A DNA stretch of 64,000 nt from Paenibacillus sp. HW567 (GTDB lineage Bacteria; Bacillota; Bacilli; Paenibacillales; Paenibacillaceae): assembly GCF_000374185.1 (NCBI RefSeq), contig NZ_KB910518.1, positions 1,234,546 through 1,298,545 of the forward strand, given 5' to 3'. The position numbers and the translations under genes were made by a program. Positions 26,350-35,802 of the stretch are shown here, piece by piece. The notes under the pieces are model-generated. The model searched no databases, was not told the DNA's origin, and saw only the letters and a list, made by a program, of their open reading frames with translations. Within the stretch, counting starts at the first letter, position 1. Each line of letters starts with the position of its first letter.

Positions 26350-27156
26350 TTGGCTACACTGCAAATTAGCTTTCGTTCGGAATGCCTGAAACGGGAAGTC
26401 ACCTTCAGCGCTTTATTGCCAGGCGACCAGCCTGAAGAATTCCAAACATCGGCCCGGGCCGGACAACCGCTGAGAGCAATATATCTGCTGCATGGTTATT
26501 CCGGAAGCCACAACGATTGGATGAACTTCACACGGATCAGGGAGCTGTCGGATAGATATCACATCGCTGTCTTTATGCCTGCCGGAGAGAATCAGTTCTA
26601 TCTGGATGATGAGAACAGGGAAGAGTATTTCGGGGAATATATCGGAAAGGAGCTGGTGGACTTCACACGCCGTCTGTTCCCGCTGTCTACGGAGCGGGAG
26701 GACACTTTCATTGGAGGGTTATCCATGGGAGGATACGGTGCGATTAGGAACGGCCTGAAGTATGGGCAGCAATTCGGCCGCATCATTGCCTTGTCGTCGG
26801 CACTTATTCCTTATAAAGTTGCCAATATTCCACCGGATTACAAAGATGGCATCGCCAGCTATAAATACTATACAAGTGTCTTTGGCGATCTGAGCCAGTT
26901 GCTGGGCAGTGACAAAGATCCGGAGAGGCTTGCTCTTGACTTGAAAGAGAACGGACTTAAGCCGCCGAAGATTTATATGGCCTGTGGAACAGAGGATTTC
27001 CTGCTGGATGTGAACCGCCGCTTCCATGCCTTCCTGGAACAGGAACAGATCGGGCATGCCTATGTTGAAAGCGGGGGAGCGCATACCTGGGATTTCTGGG
27101 ATAAGTACATTGAAGCGGCATTGCAGTGGGTTGAGGAAGACAGTGCCTCAATATAG
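26350..27156 (+). CDS. Esterase of the FrmB / acetyl-xylan-esterase-like family
   Basis: This 268-residue alpha/beta hydrolase has the nucleophile elbow GLSMGGYGA, the oxyanion strand AIYLLHGYSGSHNDW, an acid residue in CGTEDFLLDVNRRF and the catalytic His in GGAHTWDFWDKYI. The family (esterase D-like) includes tributyrin esterases, acetyl-xylan esterases and S-formylglutathione hydrolase. There is no signal peptide. Start TTG 26350 was chosen because AAGGAG ends 8 bases upstream; the GTG at 26341 overlaps the ribosome site. In this neighbourhood it probably removes acetyl or similar esters from imported oligosaccharides. Confidence 0.85.
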   Translation: MATLQISFRSECLKREVTFSALLPGDQPEEFQTSARAGQPLRAIYLLHGYSGSHNDWMNFTRIRELSDRYHIAVFMPAGENQFYLDDENREEYFGEYIGKELVDFTRRLFPLSTEREDTFIGGLSMGGYGAIRNGLKYGQQFGRIIALSSALIPYKVANIPPDYKDGIASYKYYTSVFGDLSQLLGSDKDPERLALDLKENGLKPPKIYMACGTEDFLLDVNRRFHAFLEQEQIGHAYVESGGAHTWDFWDKYIEAALQWVEEDSASI

Positions 27157-27182
27157 ATTAATTTGAAATCTAATACACGTAC

Positions 27183-27223
27183 GCCCCTGGGCTCCGGTCG
27201 ATCATGGATCAGCTCAGGGGCTT
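27183..27223 (+). other. Stem-loop upstream of sensor kinase
   Basis: GCCCCTGGGCT and AGCTCAGGGGC form an 11-bp stem with one mismatch and a loop of about 18 bases. No T-run follows, so it is a weak terminator at best, or a leader structure. Confidence 0.45.
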
Positions 27224-27252
27224 GCTGACTTCCGGGGAGGAAAAGTAGGCGT

Positions 27253-28986
27253 ATGATTCGAACGAACAGTATCGTATTTAAATTTTCTGTACAGTTGACG
27301 GTTATTCTTGCGATCCTGCTCTCTGTCCTCGTTCTGAGTAATGTGTACTCACTCGGGGTTGTTCGGAACAATGCCCTTACAAGCTCGCGGAATACGCTTG
27401 CCCTCTATCAGGCGAACATTCATAATAATTTCAACAATTTTTCCAAAGACTTAACCGAGGTGTTCAATAATAACATTGATGCTGCGGTGAATTTCGCCTA
27501 CCTGGATGAAGGCAGCCGTTACTTTAAAGCGCAGGAGCTCAAAAATACACTGCTGTCAAAAATGTCGAACGATTACTCCAGCGATGGCATGTTTATCAGA
27601 CTTTCCGGTGAACTCGTGCTTGAGCAATTCAGCAACCGGATTCAATCTGAGGATAAGCTGGCTCTGATGGAATCCATCAACCGGCAGAAATTCAATTCCG
27701 GACCTGCGGGTGAAGCAGATGAATGGAAGGTGCTTCAGATTCAGGGGGATTATTATTTGTTCAGGTACATCACCTATTCGGGCGTCAGTTTCGGTACGTT
27801 AGTCAAAGCAGATACCCTATTGGCGATGGTGAACAGGGGCGGCAACGACCAGAACCGGTATGTATTGAGCAATAAAGAAGGGATTATTGTATCCGCGAAC
27901 AATATCGCTTTGAATGATGGCGACACGACCTTGGACAGCTTAACAAGACAGTATCAGTATAATTATCTGGTCATTTCCGAACCAATCACGGAATTTGGAC
28001 AAATCACCAATATAGTTGCCAAGGGAAATCTGTTGTCGGGATTCAAGCTGATCCAGTGGATCATCGCCTTATTGGCCGTTCTATCGGCCATCGTCATCCC
28101 GCTCGTGCTGCGTTTTTTCACAAGGGATGTCTTGAAGCCGATCCTTGAGCTAGTGAAGGCGGCTAAAGGGGTTGAGCAGGGACAGCTTGAATATCAGGTT
28201 CCAACCGGCACCCCGTATTCTCTGGAGTTCATGAAGCTATTCCACGCATTTCAATCTATGGTCAGCGAAATCAAGGATTTGAAAATTCAATCGTATGAAG
28301 AACAGATCGAAAGAAGCCGGGCGGAGATCAAATATCTGCAGATGCAAATCAGGCCGCACTTCTTTCTGAATGCGATTTCAACGATCACCAGTTTGACGTA
28401 TCAGAATAAGAACGAAGAAATCCGGCGTCTCATTCACTGTTTGTCCGAGCATCTGCGGTACATGTTCAAGGGAGGGCTTGTAGAGGTTTCGATTGAGGAA
28501 GAGATCAAGCACGCCGAGAATTATATCCGGATGCAGGAGATCCGGTATCCTGATCAAGTATTCTATATGACAGAGATCAGTGATGAAGCCCGGCAGGTGC
28601 GCATCCCTCAATTCATGATCCAAACCTTTGTTGAGAATGCGTTCAAGCACGCGATGTTCTATAATGAGATGCTTTCGATATTCATCCGCGCCCGCACGGA
28701 GACAAGAGACGGAAGCCCGTTCGTCAAGATTGTGATTGAGGATAACGGAGGAGGCTTCTCTCCCGAGTGGCTGAAGAGCACAGCACCCGAAGAGGCAGGC
28801 GAGGACGGAGCCCGGGTTGGAATAACCAATATTCGAAAAACACTGCAATTACTCTATAAACGCGGCGATTTGCTGAAGCTGTCAAATGCTGAACAGGCCG
28901 GCGCAAGAGTGGAATTGTGGATACCTATACAAGAAGCCGAGCGGCTGGCAGAGTCGGAGGGAAGACATGCGTTGTTTGCTGATTGA
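27253..28986 (+). CDS. Sensor histidine kinase, YesM type
   Basis: The 577-residue kinase has membrane segments at about 11-35 and 265-288 enclosing an extracellular sensor of about 230 residues. HAMP follows, then His in QIRPHFFLNAISTITSLTYQ and the HATPase boxes FVENAFKHAM, EDNGGGF and VGITNIRKTL. Residue -2 before the His is Arg (RPHFF) rather than the more common Asn (NPHFL), a known variant. Its end overlaps the response-regulator start by 20 bp, so the two are made together. Position and orientation suggest control of the Lpl-type importer that follows. Confidence 0.93.
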   Translation: MIRTNSIVFKFSVQLTVILAILLSVLVLSNVYSLGVVRNNALTSSRNTLALYQANIHNNFNNFSKDLTEVFNNNIDAAVNFAYLDEGSRYFKAQELKNTLLSKMSNDYSSDGMFIRLSGELVLEQFSNRIQSEDKLALMESINRQKFNSGPAGEADEWKVLQIQGDYYLFRYITYSGVSFGTLVKADTLLAMVNRGGNDQNRYVLSNKEGIIVSANNIALNDGDTTLDSLTRQYQYNYLVISEPITEFGQITNIVAKGNLLSGFKLIQWIIALLAVLSAIVIPLVLRFFTRDVLKPILELVKAAKGVEQGQLEYQVPTGTPYSLEFMKLFHAFQSMVSEIKDLKIQSYEEQIERSRAEIKYLQMQIRPHFFLNAISTITSLTYQNKNEEIRRLIHCLSEHLRYMFKGGLVEVSIEEEIKHAENYIRMQEIRYPDQVFYMTEISDEARQVRIPQFMIQTFVENAFKHAMFYNEMLSIFIRARTETRDGSPFVKIVIEDNGGGFSPEWLKSTAPEEAGEDGARVGITNIRKTLQLLYKRGDLLKLSNAEQAGARVELWIPIQEAERLAESEGRHALFAD

Positions 28987-30562
28987 TGATGATATACCTA
29001 CGGTTGAAGCTCTTCTCGGTATTGTGAACTGGAATGAATTTGGAATTACCGAAGTACTAACCGCGTATAACATACAGGATGCGAAGCAATTATTCGGCAG
29101 CGGCGCGCCCGATCTGATTATATGCGATATTGAAATGCCGAGAGGTTCCGGCTTAGATATGATTAAATGGGCCAGAGAGCACGAATATGATGGCGGATTT
29201 ATATTTTTAACCTGTCATGAGAGCTTTACCTTCGCTTCCAAGGCGATCTCGTATAATGCCGATTCTTATTTGGTTAAGCCGCTGGATAAGCAGGAGCTGG
29301 AAGCGGCGCTGCGCAAGTCCGTGGATTCACTGAAGAAAAAGATGATGATGGGCGAATACAGCAAAATGGGGCTTGCATGGCTGAAAAATAAAGATTTGGT
29401 GGAAAGGGGCTTCTGGAGTGATGTGCTGACAGCCGCTATCTCTCCGAGAATCAACCTGATTCAGAGTGAGATGCAGAAGCGGGAGCTGTCCTTGTCTGTG
29501 CACAGCGGCTATATTCTGCTTCTCGTAAGTGTTCCGCGCTCTCAAATTGAGAGCAGGTGGGACGAAAGCCTGTTCCATTATGCGCTCTCCAACCTGATTT
29601 CCGAGATTTTGTTCAACGAGGTGAGTCATGGCCGAATCATTGCCTATCAGGCCGACAACGTATTCTACAATGCGATTATTATCGGGGGTGAGACCGGGGT
29701 GCCGTGGCTGCGGGAAAGTGCGGAGAATATCATTCTGCTGTGCAGGCAATATTTGAAGTGTACGGCTACCTGTTATTTCAGTGAGAAGGTAGAAGCTTCA
29801 GGACTCTCGCAGGCGAAGCTGGAACTGGAGCAACTGGATGAGTCCAACATCATTTTCCGGGGCAAAGTCCATTGCCAGAATGAACCCTTTCCATATAATA
29901 CTGCGGAAGGCTTCACCCTGGATGCTGAGCTATTCACCATGCTGTTCGTTCAGAAGGAGAAGGTTCAGATTGTTAATCGGCTGAAAAAAGAGCTGGAGGT
30001 GCTGACCAGCCTGAATAAGCTGAATTCAGCGATGCTCCATTCCATCCGGGAGGACTTCCTGCAAGTGGTCTATTCGCTTCTCTCCCGGCATCACATCCAG
30101 GCGCACCGGCTCTTCGCCGATGAAGTGACCCAGCAATTGGCCCAGAGTGCCGAGAGCAGTGTGTTTGACTTCATGAAGTGGGCCAGGGTGGTTACGGACA
30201 AAACGGTGGATTCCATCAAAGAAGTGCTGCTGTCTGAAGGCGTTGTCGAGAGAGCGAAGCGGTTTATCCATGACAACTACCGGCAGGAGCTCAGCCGTGA
30301 GGATGTGGCTGTAAGCGTATATCTGACCGCGGATTACTTGGCTAAGGTCTTCAAGAATGAGACGGGGCAGACCGTCAAGGAATATCTGAACGACTGCCGG
30401 ATCAACGCGGCCAAGCAATTGCTGATTGAAAGTCCGGCAACTATCGGCCAGATCGCGATGGAAACCGGTTTTGATACGATTTCTTATTTTTCTACGGTTT
30501 TCAAAAAGCTGACAGGAGAAACGCCGATTGCTTACCGTTCAAAGCATAGGAACGTCCGGTAA
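28967..30562 (+). CDS. Response regulator, YesN type
   Basis: From ATG 28967 (SD GGAGGGA upstream, overlapping the kinase gene) the protein has 531 residues. The receiver has DDD at 7-9, phospho-acceptor Asp54 in IICDIEMPRG and Lys in YLVKPLD. After a long linker the C-terminus carries the AraC helix-turn-helix pair, with YLAKVFKNETGQTVKEYL and ISYFSTVFKKLTGETPIAYR. It likely activates the binding-protein operon starting at 30704, about 140 bp away beyond a terminator. Confidence 0.93.
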   Translation: MRCLLIDDDIPTVEALLGIVNWNEFGITEVLTAYNIQDAKQLFGSGAPDLIICDIEMPRGSGLDMIKWAREHEYDGGFIFLTCHESFTFASKAISYNADSYLVKPLDKQELEAALRKSVDSLKKKMMMGEYSKMGLAWLKNKDLVERGFWSDVLTAAISPRINLIQSEMQKRELSLSVHSGYILLLVSVPRSQIESRWDESLFHYALSNLISEILFNEVSHGRIIAYQADNVFYNAIIIGGETGVPWLRESAENIILLCRQYLKCTATCYFSEKVEASGLSQAKLELEQLDESNIIFRGKVHCQNEPFPYNTAEGFTLDAELFTMLFVQKEKVQIVNRLKKELEVLTSLNKLNSAMLHSIREDFLQVVYSLLSRHHIQAHRLFADEVTQQLAQSAESSVFDFMKWARVVTDKTVDSIKEVLLSEGVVERAKRFIHDNYRQELSREDVAVSVYLTADYLAKVFKNETGQTVKEYLNDCRINAAKQLLIESPATIGQIAMETGFDTISYFSTVFKKLTGETPIAYRSKHRNVR

Positions 30563-30566
30563 CAAG

Positions 30567-30604
30567 AAACTCCGCTTCCGGTATCAGAGGCGGAGTTTTT
30601 GCTG
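30567..30604 (+). terminator. Intrinsic terminator after response regulator
   Basis: AACTCCGC and GCGGAGTT pair across a 14-base loop and are followed by TTTG. It isolates the two-component genes from the importer operon. Confidence 0.75.
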
Positions 30605-30669
30605 CAGTGCGGTTTTTCGAAAAAACATACCGTCTTTTTGAAAGCCCGGATTCCTTCAAAAAAGTAAAA

Positions 30670-30683
30670 TGAAAGCGAAAACA
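30670..30683 (+). promoter_or_regulatory. Candidate cre site upstream of importer operon
   Basis: TGAAAGCGAAAACA matches TGWNANCGNTNWCA at 13 of 14 positions and follows TAAAA, a possible -10. The same TAAAATGAAAGCG context recurs at 62311, upstream of another binding-protein gene. Confidence 0.45.
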
Positions 30684-30703
30684 CAGAACGAGGAGGCATC
30701 ATC

Positions 30704-32248
30704 ATGAAAAGTAAAAAGGGGATAAGCCCGCTGCTGTTGTCAACGGTATTAATCGGTTCACTCCTTTCGGCTTGCAGCAGTAATTCGGGTACATCTACAG
30801 CGGATTCGAAGAATGCAGCAGCGGATGCAAAGGTAGCTGAAATCGTATTTGCCCTGCCATCCTTCAACCGGATTCCCGATGATCTTAGCAAGGTGACGAA
30901 CGCAATCAATGAGATCACAACCAAGAAGATCGGGGTGAAGGTGGATTTCCGTCTTTACGGTCCATCCGATTATGCCCAGAAAGTTAATCTGGCCCTTCAG
31001 AGCGGAGAGAAAATGGATATCTTCACCACGCTGGGCCAATTCTCCAACTATGTGTCGAAAAATCAGCTTGCTCCGCTTGATGACCTGCTGCCGAAATACG
31101 GGAAAGAAATGAATGCAATTCTGGAGAAGGATTTCGGCCCGGACATCCTCAAAACGACGACGATGGATGGACATATCTATGGCATTCCGGTCAATAAAGG
31201 GATGGCTGTGCCCACTAATATTATCTATAACACCGATATGCTGAAGGAAGCAGGCGTGACAGCCGACAGAATTCAATCGGTGAACGATCTGCCGGCAGTC
31301 TTTGCAGACGTTAAGACGAAGTTTCCCGATGTGGTTCCGTTCGGACCGATTAGTGTCAATCCGACGGATACGGGACTGATTAATCTGCTGAAGGGTTCGA
31401 ACAAGGTGGATTATCTGACAGATACTACCGGAGTCGGTGTGGTAATTGGCGATAGCGGAAAGGTCGTCAATTACTATGAGTCGGATGTCTTCAAGAACGG
31501 GATTAAGATGATGAGAGACTGGTTCAATGCAGGTTATTTACAGAAGGATACGGCAACGACGACGATCACAGGCATGGAGATGATTTCCTCCGGACGCGGC
31601 TTTTCCTACCTTGGAGGCTACAGCGGTAAGGAAGTAGGTACAATGCTGAGTGCCCAAGCCGGAAAAGAGCTTCAGACCAAACGTATTGCTCCCTTCTACT
31701 TTGATACGAGTGCCGTAAATGCCGTTACCTGGATGGTATCCAGCACCTCCAAGGAACAAGAGGCCGCTGTCAAGTTCTTGAATCTGCTCTATTCCGACGC
31801 TGATCTGATCAATACTATTCTCTTTGGGATTGAAGGGGAGGATTACCTGAAGGTCGACGAGCACCATGTGAAGCTTCCGGAAGGCAAAGACGCTAATACG
31901 GTACCATACACGGCCATGCTGAGTTCCGGGATTGTGGGTTCGGAGTCCCTGCAATACCAGTTGGAGGGAACCAATTGGTCGGATGTTGAATTGAAGCTGA
32001 AGGAGAATAAGGACACAGAAAGATCGCCTTATTTCGGATTTATCTTTGATCAAAGCGAAGTGAAGACCCAAATCAGTGCCGTGAACAATGTAGTGAATCA
32101 ATTCCTGCCGGCGCTTGTCAGCGGATCGGTAGACCCGGATACAATTATTCCAAAGTTCATCAGCGCGCTGAAGGATGCAGGTGCGCAAGCAATTATCGAC
32201 AGCAAGCAGAAGCAGCTTGATCAGTGGATTGCTGCGAAAAACCAATAA
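30704..32248 (+). CDS. Sugar ABC transporter substrate-binding lipoprotein (LplA-like)
   Basis: This 514-residue protein has a signal peptide with lipobox LSAC (Cys24), a Ser/Ala-rich linker and a large family-2 type binding fold beginning EIVFALPSFNRIPDDLSKVT. The length above 500 residues and the two permeases behind it match the Lpl/Ytc class, which binds oligosaccharides derived from plant polymers. It is the first gene of an operon with two permeases and a Nif3-like gene, and the two-component system just upstream is its likely regulator. No ATPase gene is present. Confidence 0.92.
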   Translation: MKSKKGISPLLLSTVLIGSLLSACSSNSGTSTADSKNAAADAKVAEIVFALPSFNRIPDDLSKVTNAINEITTKKIGVKVDFRLYGPSDYAQKVNLALQSGEKMDIFTTLGQFSNYVSKNQLAPLDDLLPKYGKEMNAILEKDFGPDILKTTTMDGHIYGIPVNKGMAVPTNIIYNTDMLKEAGVTADRIQSVNDLPAVFADVKTKFPDVVPFGPISVNPTDTGLINLLKGSNKVDYLTDTTGVGVVIGDSGKVVNYYESDVFKNGIKMMRDWFNAGYLQKDTATTTITGMEMISSGRGFSYLGGYSGKEVGTMLSAQAGKELQTKRIAPFYFDTSAVNAVTWMVSSTSKEQEAAVKFLNLLYSDADLINTILFGIEGEDYLKVDEHHVKLPEGKDANTVPYTAMLSSGIVGSESLQYQLEGTNWSDVELKLKENKDTERSPYFGFIFDQSEVKTQISAVNNVVNQFLPALVSGSVDPDTIIPKFISALKDAGAQAIIDSKQKQLDQWIAAKNQ

Positions 32249-32317
32249 CTCATAAGAACCTGCTGAGAGTAGAGTCGCAATCAGGCTCTATTTTCAGTAA
32301 TGGAGGTGAAGTCCGGC

Positions 32318-33241
32318 ATGATAGCCAACCGTAAATCCAAACCGCTCAAAAAAACCTTACCCTTATTGATCTTAGCCGCTCCAGGCTTGCTGTATTTCCT
32401 GATTAACAGCTATATTCCCATGTTCGGGGTGTTTATCGCCTTCAAGGATGTAAATTACGCTAAAGGCATTTTCGGCAGCGACTGGATCGGCTTTAAAAAC
32501 TTCAACTTTCTGTTCCAGACCAGCGATGCCTGGATCATGACGAGAAATACGCTTTTCTACAACCTGGCCTTCATTATGCTTGGCACGGTTGTTTCCATCC
32601 TTATCGCCATCCTGATGTCGGAGCTGCTGAGCAAACTGTACTCGAAGCTGTTCATGACAGGTCTCATTCTTCCGAATCTGATCTCGATGGTTGTCCTGTC
32701 CCTGCTCGTCTTCGCGTTTCTTAATGCCGACAGCGGCTTCGTCAACCATTCCATTCTTCGTCCGCTCGGTCTTCCCGAGATCAACTGGTATTCGGAACCG
32801 AAGTACTGGCCTTACCTGCTCGTGTTAATTCAGATCTGGAAGACGGCTGGCTACGGCTCCATTGTCTATTTTGCTTCTATTGCAGGAATCGACAAAAGCA
32901 TCTATGAAGCGGCCAAAATTGATGGTGCAGGGAAGCTGAAGCAGATTCGCATGATTACCTTGCCGCTGCTGAAGCCGACGGTTATTGTGCTGGTGCTTAT
33001 GTCCATGGGGCGGATTTTCAACTCCGACTTCGGTCTGTTCTATCAGGTTCCTATGAACTCGGGAGCGCTGTACAGCACTACACAAACGATTGATACGTAT
33101 GTCTACCGCGCCTTGATGCAGCTTAATGATATCGGAATGTCGGCGGCAGCCGGCTTGTATCAATCTATCGTCGGATTTGTGCTTGTGCTTACAGTAAATG
33201 CCATCGTCAAGAAGGTTAATTCTGAAAATGCTTTGTTCTAG
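32318..33241 (+). CDS. Sugar ABC transporter permease, LplB type
   Basis: From ATG 32318 (SD GGAGGTG) the protein has 307 residues, six membrane segments and the EAA loop YEAAKIDGAGKLKQIRMITL. The start PLLILAAPGLLYFLINSYIP is typical of LplB. An in-frame ATG at 32300 overlaps the ribosome site and is disfavoured. It pairs with the YtcP-like permease that starts 12 bp after its stop. Confidence 0.92.
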   Translation: MIANRKSKPLKKTLPLLILAAPGLLYFLINSYIPMFGVFIAFKDVNYAKGIFGSDWIGFKNFNFLFQTSDAWIMTRNTLFYNLAFIMLGTVVSILIAILMSELLSKLYSKLFMTGLILPNLISMVVLSLLVFAFLNADSGFVNHSILRPLGLPEINWYSEPKYWPYLLVLIQIWKTAGYGSIVYFASIAGIDKSIYEAAKIDGAGKLKQIRMITLPLLKPTVIVLVLMSMGRIFNSDFGLFYQVPMNSGALYSTTQTIDTYVYRALMQLNDIGMSAAAGLYQSIVGFVLVLTVNAIVKKVNSENALF

Positions 33242-33253
33242 GAGGAAATACTT

Positions 33254-34147
33254 ATGATACAAACCAGAGGGGAACGAACATTTGTTATTTTCTCTGCGAT
33301 TGTGATGATTGTGCTGACTGTATTTGCTTTTTTACCGTTCCTTCTGATTGTTATTGCTTCATTCACCGATGAGACGACATTGATCCGTAACGGATACAGC
33401 TTTTTTCCTGAGAAGACAAGTCTTGATGCTTACTTATATATCAAATCCACTGCCTACACCTTTATAAGAGCTTATGGGGTCTCCTTTCTGGTCACAATAC
33501 TGGGAACCGGGTTCGGACTGCTTATAACAAGCATGCTTGCTTATCCAATGTCCAGGTCAGATTTCAAATACCACAACGTGCTCGCATTTATTATCTTTTT
33601 CACGATGCTGTTCAGCGGGGGGATCGTTCCTTCCTACATCATGTGGACCCAATATTTCCATATCAAAGATACGCTTTGGGCGCTGATTGTTCCGAACCTG
33701 CTGTCGAACGGCTTCAATGTGCTGCTGGTGCGAAATTATTTTAAGAATAACGTGCCGCTTGAAATCATTGAGGCTGCCCAGATCGACGGGGCGTCGGAAG
33801 TGCGGACCTTCTTTCGGATAATGCTTCCCTTGTCGATGCCGGTTATGGCTACAGTCGGGCTGTTCATGGGGCTTGCCTATTGGAACGATTGGATCAACGC
33901 GCTATACTTCGTCTCGAAGCCGCAATTCTATGGCATTCAAAATCTGCTGATCCAACTTATGAACAACATTCAGTTCCTGAACTCCGGGCAGGCCAGCAGC
34001 GTAATTGGGGCAGAAGCTGTACAACTGCCAAGCACAGCCGTACGGATGGCGATGGCGGTTCTGGGCATTGTGCCGGTCTTGTTTGTTCTGCCGTTCATGC
34101 AGAAATATTTAACCCGTGGAGTTGTGATTGGTGCGGTTAAAGGATAA
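33254..34147 (+). CDS. Sugar ABC transporter permease, YtcP type
   Basis: This 297-residue permease has the N-terminal segment IVMIVLTVFAFLPFLLIVIA, the stretch IIFFTMLFSGGIVPSYIMWT that is diagnostic of YtcP-like partners of LplB, and the EAA loop IEAAQIDGASEVRTFFRIML. It forms the transmembrane pore with LplB. The Nif3-like gene begins 27 bp after its stop. Confidence 0.92.
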   Translation: MIQTRGERTFVIFSAIVMIVLTVFAFLPFLLIVIASFTDETTLIRNGYSFFPEKTSLDAYLYIKSTAYTFIRAYGVSFLVTILGTGFGLLITSMLAYPMSRSDFKYHNVLAFIIFFTMLFSGGIVPSYIMWTQYFHIKDTLWALIVPNLLSNGFNVLLVRNYFKNNVPLEIIEAAQIDGASEVRTFFRIMLPLSMPVMATVGLFMGLAYWNDWINALYFVSKPQFYGIQNLLIQLMNNIQFLNSGQASSVIGAEAVQLPSTAVRMAMAVLGIVPVLFVLPFMQKYLTRGVVIGAVKG

Positions 34148-34174
34148 GAACAGGATGAAAAGGAGATATGGACT

Positions 34175-34981
34175 ATGAATGTGCAAGAGGTTATAGATCG
34201 AATTCTGCTGGATTGCTGCGGAGGCCGCAAGCTGGAGATGACCTGCGATGTGCTCGCGAGCGGTCATGCAGACATGGAGGTCACCGGTATCGTCACAACA
34301 TTTATGGCGACTGTGGATGTAATCCGGGAAGCGATTGCCATAGGGGCGAATCTCATCATTACCCATGAGCCGACCTACTTTACCGGAATGGATACGCTGG
34401 ATTGGCTTCAGGAGGACCCTGTATATCTGGCTAAGCGGAAGCTGATAGAGGATCACGGGATTGTGATCTGGAGGTTTCACGATCATATGCATTTAGCCGA
34501 TACGGACCGGATTTACGACGGTTTGCTTAAGGAGCTGGAATGGGAGGACAAGAAGCTTGACGAGAAAGAGTCCTGGGGTTATTTGATCGAAGAGACGACG
34601 GTCGGAGCGTTGGCTATTTTTTTGAAGATGAAACTTGGCATGGAGGTCATTCAAATCGTCGGCAATCCTGACACGCCTTGCTCCCGCATAGGGATATTGG
34701 TCGGAGGCGGAAGTCTCGGCCTGGGCAGAGAGCAAATGCCTATGGAGCTTATGCGGGACAAAAATCTGGATGTCATGGTCTGCGGAGATATCACGGAGTG
34801 GACATTATGCGCTTATGTTAACGACGCTGCTATGCTCGGCATGAACAAAGCAATGATTGTTATCGGTCATGAACGGTCCGAGGAATGGGGAATGAAGTAT
34901 ATGGCGGAATGGCTGAAGCCGCTGGTGAGCGGTCTCTCCGTAACGTTTGCCGATGCGAAGGAGCCTTTTGTATATCTGTAA
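34175..34981 (+). CDS. Nif3-like dinuclear-metal protein (DUF34)
   Basis: This 268-residue protein shows Nif3/DUF34 features: GIVTTFMATVDVIREAIAIG, then ANLIITHEPTYFTG, whose His and Glu are of the sort that bind the dinuclear metal centre, and FHDHMHLADTDRIYDGL later. The family's biochemical role is unsettled (annotated as GTP cyclohydrolase I type 2 or metal-insertion protein). It is unusual as the last gene of a sugar importer operon; this shorter form without the central PII-like insertion may be a specialised hydrolase. SD AAGGAGAT precedes ATG 34175 and a strong terminator follows. Confidence 0.85.
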   Translation: MNVQEVIDRILLDCCGGRKLEMTCDVLASGHADMEVTGIVTTFMATVDVIREAIAIGANLIITHEPTYFTGMDTLDWLQEDPVYLAKRKLIEDHGIVIWRFHDHMHLADTDRIYDGLLKELEWEDKKLDEKESWGYLIEETTVGALAIFLKMKLGMEVIQIVGNPDTPCSRIGILVGGGSLGLGREQMPMELMRDKNLDVMVCGDITEWTLCAYVNDAAMLGMNKAMIVIGHERSEEWGMKYMAEWLKPLVSGLSVTFADAKEPFVYL

Positions 34982-34985
34982 AATG

Positions 34986-35016
34986 AAGCCGTGCGGGCGC
35001 TCCGCACGGCTTTTGT
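34986..35016 (+). terminator. Intrinsic terminator after Nif3-like gene
   Basis: GCCGTGCGG and CCGCACGGC form a perfect 9-bp stem around GCGCT-type bases and are followed by TTTTG. Confidence 0.8.
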
Positions 35017-35077
35017 CAACAAAACGCTCAAAAACCAGATAAGCACATAAGATCAAGTCTCTTTTCTTAAGAATTCA

Positions 35078-35106
35078 TTGACAATCACACAGTTATCCTA
35101 TAGGAT
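35078..35106 (+). promoter_or_regulatory. Sigma-A promoter for the TetR and amino-acid transporter genes
   Basis: TTGACA (35078-35083) and TAGGAT (35101-35106) are 17 bp apart. The downstream stretch GACTGACTGATCAATC (about 35119-35134) is partly dyad-symmetric and could be the TetR operator. Confidence 0.65.
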
Positions 35107-35151
35107 TTAAAAATACACGACTGACTGATCAATCGGGAGGAGCAATATGAG

Positions 35152-35784
35152 TTGCCTATGGATGAAAACAATGGAAATGTAGATCGAAGAACACAACTGA
35201 TGCAGATTGCTCTGGAGAAATTTGCCCGGAACGGATATCATCAGACCAAAATATCTGACATCGTTCAGGAGGCCGGCGTGGCACAGGGGACCTTTTACTG
35301 GCATTTTAAGAGTAAGGAAGCCATTGCGCTGGAGATTATAGAAACGGGCAAGGAACAACTGCTTCAAGCGATTGCTCAAGGCTACCGTCAAAATCCGGGG
35401 AACATCGCCGACATGGTAAAAGCCTCAGAATTACTGTTCCACCGGTTGTTCAATTTTGCCGCTGAGAACCGCCATCTTATGGAGATCCTCCTGATGGGGA
35501 ATGGAGCGGATCAGACGATAAGGCAAAGTATTTCAGCTACCCGAAATGCGATGGAGCAAGCCTTCCGCCGCAATATAGAAAGAGCGATAGAGCTGAAAAT
35601 GCTGCCCGGGGGATTAAAGGTTGAGCTTCGCGCTGCTTTGTTGATGAGTATGCTGGATGGTTTGATCTCGCGCTGGTTATTTGGCTCCGAAGAAATTCAT
35701 ACTGAGGTAGCGAAAGCATCTGCACAGCAGTTAGCCAGTGAATTAGCTAATTTTGAATTTTACGGATTACTGGGAAGAATATAG
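35152..35784 (+). CDS. TetR family transcriptional regulator
   Basis: This 210-residue protein has the TetR N-terminal helix-turn-helix ALEKFARNGYHQTKISDIVQ and QGTFYWHFKSKEAIALEII, then a helical ligand-binding domain without recognisable family motifs. The start TTG 35152 lies 11 bases after GGGAGG; ATG 35158 is the alternative. It is followed after 18 bp by an amino-acid importer and is probably cotranscribed with it as autoregulator. The ligand is unknown. Confidence 0.9.
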   Translation: MPMDENNGNVDRRTQLMQIALEKFARNGYHQTKISDIVQEAGVAQGTFYWHFKSKEAIALEIIETGKEQLLQAIAQGYRQNPGNIADMVKASELLFHRLFNFAAENRHLMEILLMGNGADQTIRQSISATRNAMEQAFRRNIERAIELKMLPGGLKVELRAALLMSMLDGLISRWLFGSEEIHTEVAKASAQQLASELANFEFYGLLGRI

Positions 35785-35802
35785 ATAAAGGGGAGAAGCA
35801 AT

